Shown: piece by piece, positions 57,655-64,000 of the stretch | How positions within the stretch are numbered: the first letter of the stretch is position 1 | How the letters are laid out: every line of letters starts with the position of its first letter | Assembly: GCA_003013855.2 (NCBI GenBank) | Contig: PVNU02000949.1 | Location: 690,001-754,000 of the forward strand | DNA length: 64,000 bases | From: Liriodendron chinense | Taxonomy: Eukaryota; Streptophyta; Magnoliopsida; Magnoliales; Magnoliaceae | Direction of reading: 5' to 3' | Notes under the pieces: generated by a model | What the model saw: the letters and a program-made list of their open reading frames with translations, nothing else | Databases searched by the model: none | Told to the model about the DNA's origin: nothing | Program-made: the position numbers and the translations under genes

Positions 57655-58850
57655 CTCTATAGGATTGGTGGTAATTGGTGGTAAATTATGAGAATTGGTG
57701 GTAAATATATAGTGGTAATTGTTGGTAAATTATGGGAATTGGTGGTAAATATAGAAAGTAGGTTCAATTGAAGAGATGTTTAGTAGTGGTAAATGGATTC
57801 TTTCAACCATTTTGGATTTCCTAGTAAAAGCTATGTTTTCAAATCCCTTTATCATTTATTGCCATGGATGACACGGGAATAAAGATTATATTTGCTTTAA
57901 GAATTGGTGGGCCCCACCATCATGTTTATATGAAATCCACCTTGATTAATAAGTGTGCCCCCTAAATTTAGTCATAAAGCTAAAAAATCAGCTCAATGTC
58001 TATTTAGGTGGCCATATCAAGGAAAGAACCAAGAGAGAGACACCCAACATTGATTTTTCAAGGCCCACCATGATGATTTTATGAGATCCACTCCAACAGT
58101 TAGATATAAAGCTAAAATGAAGGCCTACAAACTAAAAATATGGTCCATCCTCAATTCATATGGGCTACAAGAAAGCAAATAATTTGGAATGTGAGGATTA
58201 TTGTTTCCTTTCATATGATCCACTTCAATCATAGAGCAATCTAATATTTGGACCTTATGGCTCAAATTAAGCAACACACTTGGTGATTAGAGTGGATTTT
58301 AAATAAACATTATGATGGCCATGTCCCACAATATTTCTAAGGCCAAGATGGGTTAAGTGTGTGAATACGTATGCACATGAAGATGACTTTAATTAGCTTC
58401 CAAAATTAGTATGCCACACCTTAATATTTATGTAAAATTCACTCTGGCCACTAGGTGTGCCACTCAATTTTATCCGTAATGCTCAAAGGTTGGACAATTT
58501 GTGATTTAGGTGGGCCATACGAATCAAAACAGTTGTGAGAGATATCCCTTGTATATTGTTTTCAATCGTGTGGTCCACCTAAATCACATATTGAGCTGAG
58601 ATTTGGAACCTACGATTAATATGGAATGATATACTCGGTGATCGAGGTAAATTTTTCATAAATATTATGGTGGGCCACAGTTAAAGAATTTAGCGAAATA
58701 CATATCACGTATAGAGAATGTTGCCCAACATAAATTTTGGATTCACATAAAATACATATGCATGATGCTATACACAATATAGAATTCTAATTCACATGGA
58801 TTTCATAATAATTGTGAATTGGATTTCAATTCAGGAAAAGTTTCCTGAGA
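57655..58850. other. Non-coding DNA with ATTGGTGGTAAAT repeats
   Basis: 57664-57752 has five imperfect units of AATTGGTGGTAAATTATG. 57900-58700 has scattered MITE-like phrases (GGGCCCCACCATCATGTTTA, GTGTGGTCCACCTAAATCAC) that suggest an old palindromic element, but no ends are clear. No gene. Confidence 0.45.
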
Positions 58851-58854
58851 TTTC

Positions 58855-59750
58855 TTCCTGGGAGACGTGCTAAGGTAGAGCACTAATACAAGATCTGGCC
58901 AGCCAATCAGTTGAGAAGAGCAAGTAAAATGCTATGAAAAATATCTAAATGCTAATCAAGAGGGCCTAATGGATAATGTATGGCTCACGTTAGGCATTCA
59001 GGGTTACTCGTGTAATGAATGAACCTGAGTGATTCATTGTTCGGCCGCGCTTCATGGCGGGACTCGTCTGATGAGCATTCTATATCTCACACATGCACAT
59101 GTGGCATGTTTGCACGTGTTGCAAGGAGAAATCCCTTTATCTCAAAGAGACTGTAGATATATCATGTGTTGTAAATCCACTCCGTCCATCTAGTGCAAAC
59201 CCTTATTTTAACCGTACATACAAAACATTATCTAGATTGAAATTGATGGATGATATGAACGGTAACATTTCTTCTAAGACCTCTCTATGTTGATATGATA
59301 TTTGGACATTTTTATAGTGGCCCAACACACAAACCTACGGTTGGCATCACATTTGTCGCGAGAGTTGACTTACTGGATTTTTACCTCAAGTCCTAAAATC
59401 AATGAAATAGAAACGCATGAACGGGTGGATTTTACACATACAGGATGGTGGCCTCACAAGCTTGGGTGTTTTACCATATATCTTTTAGGGTGTTGGGTAC
59501 GGTGCCCCATTCTTTCATTGCATCTTAAATGATGATTGAACGATTCGTATCATGCATTCCATGCTACCTGGGTCGTTCTAAGAAACTTTTGTTCGAACTG
59601 GTGAGTGTGATTGAAAATGAATGTTTATGAATGGAGGATATTCAATTGAAAGACTGAAAAGTCAGGATCACCAATGGGTGGCTTAGAATGGTCCAATCTG
59701 ACTTATATGCCATGCGTATAATCTAGTGTGCCTGACCATGGACCATGCTC
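58855..59750. repeat. Duplicated segment, copy B
   Basis: Partner of 39405-40450, upstream of F-box copy 4. It lacks the second unit of the short tandem repeat seen there and has several small deletions. No gene. Confidence 0.7.
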
Positions 59751-59754
59751 TTTC

Positions 59755-61135
59755 TCTGTATTAAGTGAGAAAATCATGTAGAACTAGGAAGGGGGACAAT
59801 CTCTCCCTACCGGGACTGATATTACAAGAGGAGCTAGAAAGAAAGAAGAAAAGCGCAGATTCCACTTGCTATTAGAGAAAACTGCTACAACACGTCCAGT
59901 ATTGACGATGGACTCTTGATTCCTTATCCAAGACCGAGACAAAACTTGAGATTGAGTTTCTTCCAAGCGGGAGAACTGATGCAGCAAGGATGCCCCCTGA
60001 TTGTGGATGGAGAGTGACCAGAGGAAGGAGCCCAACTAAAGCAGCCCAGTTCAAGACAGAAAGCAACAAAACCAGTCGAAGGCCCAACCACCTCATTATC
60101 TCACCCTGTCTTCGTTACTCCCCCCCTCAAAAGAAAAGAGATTTTTCATTTACAGAAAAACGGCTACATACAAACGGCTTCGGCTGACCTCACAGCAAAA
60201 AAAGCAGGCCCGCCTTTCATAACCAACCCACCCCCCCCCCTCCCCCCCCCCCCCCAAAAAAAAAAAAAAAAAAAAATGCAGTGGGCCCCACAGGCAGAGA
60301 TCCACCACCTCCACCAAAGCCGGGCCCATTCCACAATAATACGTACAACTTTCTTAGTAAAATCAATTTGAATAAACTATTTCCAGAGTTAATAATTTGA
60401 ATGGGAAGGCTTATCCCATCAAAGTTATTTTCTAGTGCAATGGGAAGTCAAAGGCGCAACTCATGACGTGATAAGTGTTTATAATAACACACCAGCTATC
60501 TTATGAATATCCAATTATTTTATTGGTGAAACAAGAGATAAAAAAATCCTTAAAAAATCTCAAAACAACAACATTTAAAGGAAAATATCAAAGCCTCTAG
60601 AAAGTTTGGGTTGGTCTGGTACACTCATTAGATGGGCCACTGCATTGAAATCAATGGATAGCCAATAATCTGCCTCAACATAACACTGTGCCCATCTGAT
60701 CGAACAGTTTGATCTTCTATTCATGGTACGTATGTCCCACACAAGTGGCATGTTAGATGGTAAGACACCAATAAGTTGTGGCATTGCCGGTAGTTGTACA
60801 GTTAGAGGGGGAAGAAAATCAGTGCTCCCATCTGTTGCGTGGCCCACTTATTTCAACGATCGGTGGGAAGCCAAAAAGAAACAACGGCTGACGATCTTGG
60901 GCACCTCAACTATGGAATCCTTTCTTGTACGATCTTTTAATTTTAGCAGGCTAACATGTGCTCCTCGAGCTAATATAAACTAATTAAACACAGTCAAAAA
61001 AAGCATTTTTAATATCAAGTGGGCCAGTGTTTTACATCGAAAAAGGAGCATTGAACAATTTTTTTTAACCTTCCATTAATCCTACATTGCTGTCCACCTG
61101 ATGACAATACAGGGCTGATCTTTTGGGACTCAGAT
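59755..61135. other. Intergenic DNA, no gene recognised
   Basis: Overlapping 65-90 codon frames on both strands without domains. A poly(C) then poly(A) run lies at about 60230-60276. The MITE is absent until 61138. Confidence 0.4.
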
Positions 61136-61137
61136 TG

Positions 61138-61645
61138 TGTAGTGACCCCTCGATCCGCTGCCAAATCACTGTTGGAAAAGATCTATGAGGCCCACCATGA
61201 TGTATGTGTTTTATTCACACCGTCAGTCTTGATCATTTTAGGGCATGAGCCCAAAAATGAGGCAGATCTAAATCTCAAGTGGACCACATTATAGGAAACA
61301 GTAGGGATGGAACACTTACCGTTGAAAATTCTTCAAGGCACAGAAGTTTGGATATTTGTGTTTTTCCTTCATCCAGGTTACGTGACCTTATGTACAACTT
61401 GGATGGCAAATGAGCATTGTTGTGGGCCATAAGAAGTTTTTACGGTAGACAGACATTCAATCCCCTATTGTTTCCTGTGGGGTGGTCTACCTGAGCTTTG
61501 GATCTGCCTCATTTCTGGCTCATGCCCTAAAATGAGATAGAAAAATAGATTGATGGCGTGGATAAAGCACATACATCATTGTGTGGCCCACGGAGCCTTT
61601 CCACCACTCACTTGGGTGTGGAGGGGTCACTAACCAATCGAGTCC
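61138..61645. repeat. Foldback MITE copy
   Basis: Outer GTGTAGTGACCCCTCGATCC and TGGAGGGGTCACTAACCAAT ends. Inner arms CCACCATGATGTATGTGTTT and AAGCACATACATCATTGTGT pair. Confidence 0.75.
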
Positions 61646-61850
61646 ATAGTGCCCTGCACATCCACATGCCGGCACCCACACTTGCCAACATCAACACGCA
61701 TGTGAGATCTGAGCTACAATGCCCATAGTAAACTGACAATTAAAATACTTTTGTTGTTTTTATTCTTTGGCTGTCCATTTGTTTAATTAGTACGTTGTGG
61801 GCGACCTGAGAAGTGAAAATAGCAGGCAATATCCATTTAAGGGACAGAGC

Positions 61851-61932
<82 letters not shown>

Positions 61933-61933
61933 C
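61851..61933. repeat. Compound microsatellite (C)n(CT)n(TA)n
   Basis: About 29 C, then about 18 CT units, then about 8 TA units. The TA part could act as a TATA-like element for the ORF starting at 61986. Antisense frames through it (Gly/Glu-Arg runs) are artefacts. Confidence 0.9.
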
Positions 61934-61985
61934 TTCATTTGCAGCAATGGCAAACACAAAGCCACATGATTGATTTTTTGTTAAG

Positions 61986-62258
61986 ATGAGACTCTCTTTT
62001 CTCGCTCGATATGTAGCAGTTGTTACACTTCTTTTTCTTGTTAACAGAGCTGCGGCGGCCAACAACATCAGCGCAATAACTCAGGCTGCGAGTGGAACGG
62101 CAGAGGTTCTTGGAGAAGCTGCAGTTACTACCATTGTGGGCATGACGGAGAAGTTAGTATGCGTCGCCTTTTACAGCCGCATGATGAATGGCGCACGGTG
62201 CATGATGCATGGCATGTGGCACATCGCACATTCCATTTGGGAGGTCATTAACACATGA
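61986..62258 (+). CDS. Small putative secreted protein, unknown family
   Basis: 90 codons with no recognised domain. Residues 1-25 look like a signal peptide: basic start (MRLSFLAR), hydrophobic core (VAVVTLLFLV), and an AAAA region before Asn-Asn, giving a mature chain of about 65 residues. The mature part is Ala/Thr-rich, then has two cysteines (59 and 72) and a Met/His/Trp-rich tail (MMHGMWHIAHSIWEV). The tail DNA has internal near-repeats (GATGCATGGCATGTGGCACA), which could make this an accident of low complexity. A TA-rich tract 55-75 bases upstream could serve as TATA. A copia LTR lies about 240 bases downstream. It may be a real small secreted peptide gene or a chance frame; I give it less than even odds. 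Confidence 0.35.
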   Translation: MRLSFLARYVAVVTLLFLVNRAAAANNISAITQAASGTAEVLGEAAVTTIVGMTEKLVCVAFYSRMMNGARCMMHGMWHIAHSIWEVINT

Positions 62259-62495
62259 GGATCCTGTGTGGAGCTTGGATTTCAGTTCAAAGGGTTGTTT
62301 TGGAAAGGGCTTTTTCTCCAAAAGGGTACTGCCAGCATCCTTTCCCTCCGTATCTTTCCCTCTCCCTGAGTTCTTTTTCTTTGATAATATTGTTGAGTAT
62401 AGGTGAGTTAAGTTAGAGTTTTTCAAAGTTTCATCGAGTCAAAACTCGAGCCTTTTCCATCAGTTGAGTTTTTTTTTTGTGAAACTTAAACTTAA

Positions 62496-62919
62496 TGCGG
62501 AATAATCGGATCATCTATGCATCAACAATGGAGATTCCATACTGTAATCTTAAAGCCATACCTGATTGGGAAGACATTCCCGACGCCGTCGTGTTGCCGA
62601 GAGGAACTCTTGGTCTTCCGCACCTTACACCTTTAGGAGAATCACTAAATGGGACTAGGGTTTTCTCTCGTGTGTTGGTGAGGGGACCAAGACGTATATT
62701 TATAGGAAAGAGGACCAGAGAAGCTTACCCATCACACTTCTCTCCTCTAGGGTCTCCACACCGTAGGTTTCCATATCAGGCTTAATAACCGCGTATAGGG
62801 AAGACCTATTTGCAATGATCACAACTATAGTGGGGCCCACTGAATCGCTCAGTCTGAATAATCCAACGGTCATGATCTAAACCGATGATCATGTGTGGCC
62901 CACCTAATGGAGTCTTACA
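62496..62919 (-). repeat. 3' LTR of a minus-strand copia element
   Basis: On the minus strand it starts TGTAAGACTCCATTAGGTGG directly after a purine tract and probably ends TTATTCCGCA at 62496. A TATA box (CCTATAAATATACG) lies at about 62694-62707. The left end is set by the TG/CA rule only. Confidence 0.6.
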
Positions 62920-64000
62920 TTCTCCCACTTGGGCTACACTGATCTCTGAAAGAAAACAAAATATTTTATTTTATTTTGTGAAAAAAACATTTCATAAAAC
63001 ATGTTTGTTTCAAAAGTTCCTAATGGGCGCCCTACTGATTTCAAAACAATATCGTTGGAAAATTATAAGCAACGCTTGTCAGATCCGGTCCATCAAGACC
63101 ACTGATATTGAATCGTGGTAGTCAACACAACATTTAATATTTTTGAAGTGTGACGAATCACAATCACAGATACCAATAGCCTTAACAACATGGATCATTG
63201 ATATGGGGTGTGGTATGAAGATTACACGTCATATGTGATCATACGTGTTTATCTTCAAGTGGTCTTACTGAACGTGTCTCCAAGACACAAACCAAAGTCT
63301 TGCTTACTCAAAACTAAATGTGTACACTGAAGGAGAAGCAAGATATAAACTGAAAATAGAATCATCAATGCATAAAAGATATCTCTAAAAATGTCTGGAC
63401 ATAATCGGATCATACATGAAAACTCCCACTACTGAAATACATCATTGGGATCAACAACTCCTATAGACGTCACATGCTCCTTAAAGAGCATGATAGGAAG
63501 GCCTTTAGTAAGAGGATCCGCTATCATCAGCCTTGTGCTGATGAATTCCACAGACACTTGACGATTCTGAACTCTCTCCTTCACAATAAGATATTTGATG
63601 TCAATGTGCTTTGACCTCGATGAATGCTTGTTGTTGTTGGAGAAGTTAACTGCAGCTGAATTATCACAATAGATTTTCAATGGTTTCGGGATCATCTGCA
63701 CAACCCGTAAACTAGAGAAAAAGCTCTGAAGCCAGACCGCCTGATTCGTGGCTTCATGACAAGCTACATACTCTGCTTCCATGGTAGATGATGCCGTAAT
63801 CGACTATTTCATGCTCTTCCATGATACGGCTCCACCAACCATCATGAATACATAGCCCGAGGTGGACTTCTTGTTGTCGAGACAACCAGCAAAATCTGCA
63901 TCTGTATATCCTACCAACTCCAAATGGTCGGATCTCCTGTATGTGAGTTCGAAGTCCTTTGTCCTTTGCAGGTAGCGCAATACTTTCTTTACAGCTATCC
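62920..64000 (-). mobile_element. Copia element 3' part, runs off the window
   Basis: Contains the polypurine tract (CCAAGTGGGAGA, 62920-62931), about 500 non-coding bases, and the RT/RNase H end from 63429 to the window edge. The rest of pol would lie beyond 64000. Confidence 0.85.
63429..64000 (-). pseudogene. Copia RNase H, one stop codon
   Basis: Upstream of the 117-codon frame the translation continues as LVGYTDADFAGCLDNKKSTS, GYVFMMVGGAVSWKSMK, stop, SITASSTMEAEYVACHEATN. It then has YCDNSAAVNFSNNNKHSSRS, KHIDIKYLIVKERV and ADPLTKGL. All catalytic landmarks (DADFAG Asp, TMEAEY Glu, YCDN Asp) are present. Only a TAG, where related elements have a Gln codon, breaks it. This makes it the youngest-looking coding remnant of a retroelement in the window. 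The 5' end is off the edge. Confidence 0.9.

Noticed and set aside
61787..62068. 93-codon minus-strand frame with Glu-Arg and Gly runs
   Set aside because: Produced by the (CT)n and poly(C) microsatellite.
1..64000. A complete novel multi-gene system (defence, biosynthetic or mobile with its own transposase)
   Set aside because: No cluster of cooperating intact genes is present. The only gene cluster is the F-box array, and no transposase frame was found for the MITEs.

Overview
This window is nuclear DNA from a flowering plant. It has spliced F-box/LRR/FBD genes with GT-AG introns, plant Ty1/copia and Ty3/gypsy-type LTRs primed by initiator tRNA-Met, tRNA-derived SINEs, LINE RNase H fragments, and long AT-rich stretches with microsatellites. 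The most abundant component is a family of roughly 400-520 bp palindromic (foldback) MITE-like elements. I associate such repeats with magnoliid genomes (Magnoliales/Laurales), but that placement is recollection and inference, not something I could test.

Layout. 0-7 kb: mostly intergenic repeats, a tRNA-derived SINE (0.9-1.1 kb), and a small intronless EF-hand gene on the minus strand (1.92-2.20 kb). 7.1-13.9 kb: a decayed composite LTR retroelement. A 5' LTR, PBS and leader of one element run into a copia pol (GAG-pre-integrase, integrase, RT, RNase H) and then an unrelated 3' LTR. The copia RNase H is split by a 1.53 kb solo LTR with a perfect 5-bp target duplication. 14-17 kb: MITEs and CCCGA-rich low-complexity DNA. 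17.9-55.2 kb: four copies of one F-box/LRR/FBD gene, all on the minus strand with the same three-exon layout. Copies 1 (18-20 kb) and 3 (36-38 kb) are frameshifted pseudogenes. Copy 2 (26-31 kb) has an intact F-box exon, an intron swollen by a copia fragment and a SINE, and a stop codon at the start of the FBD exon. Copy 4 (52.9-55.2 kb) is intact, 496 codons. Between them lie MITEs, a LINE fragment inside a MITE, segmental duplications, a gypsy-like LTR (41-42.5 kb), a 1.17 kb terminal-inverted-repeat element (44.9-46.1 kb) and two solo LTRs of one family (46.4-47.1 and 51.1-51.8 kb). 55-62 kb: MITE-dense DNA and a copy of the segment seen at 39-40 kb. 62-64 kb: a small putative secreted-protein ORF, then the 3' LTR and 3' pol end of another copia element on the minus strand that runs off the window edge.

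Functionally, only copy 4 of the F-box cluster (a predicted substrate adaptor of an SCF ubiquitin ligase) and the EF-hand gene look like credible intact host genes. The small secreted ORF is possible. I saw no CRISPR array, no bacterial operon, and no clearly novel enzymatic system. The most unusual features are the density of foldback MITEs, bZIP-type motifs (TGACGTCA, TGAGTCA) carried by repeats, and the step-by-step decay of the F-box array.

Positions of introns, LTR ends and MITE ends were read by eye. Those of F-box copies, the nested solo LTR, the LINE insertion and the two SINEs with target duplications should be accurate to a few bases. Other repeat ends are approximate.
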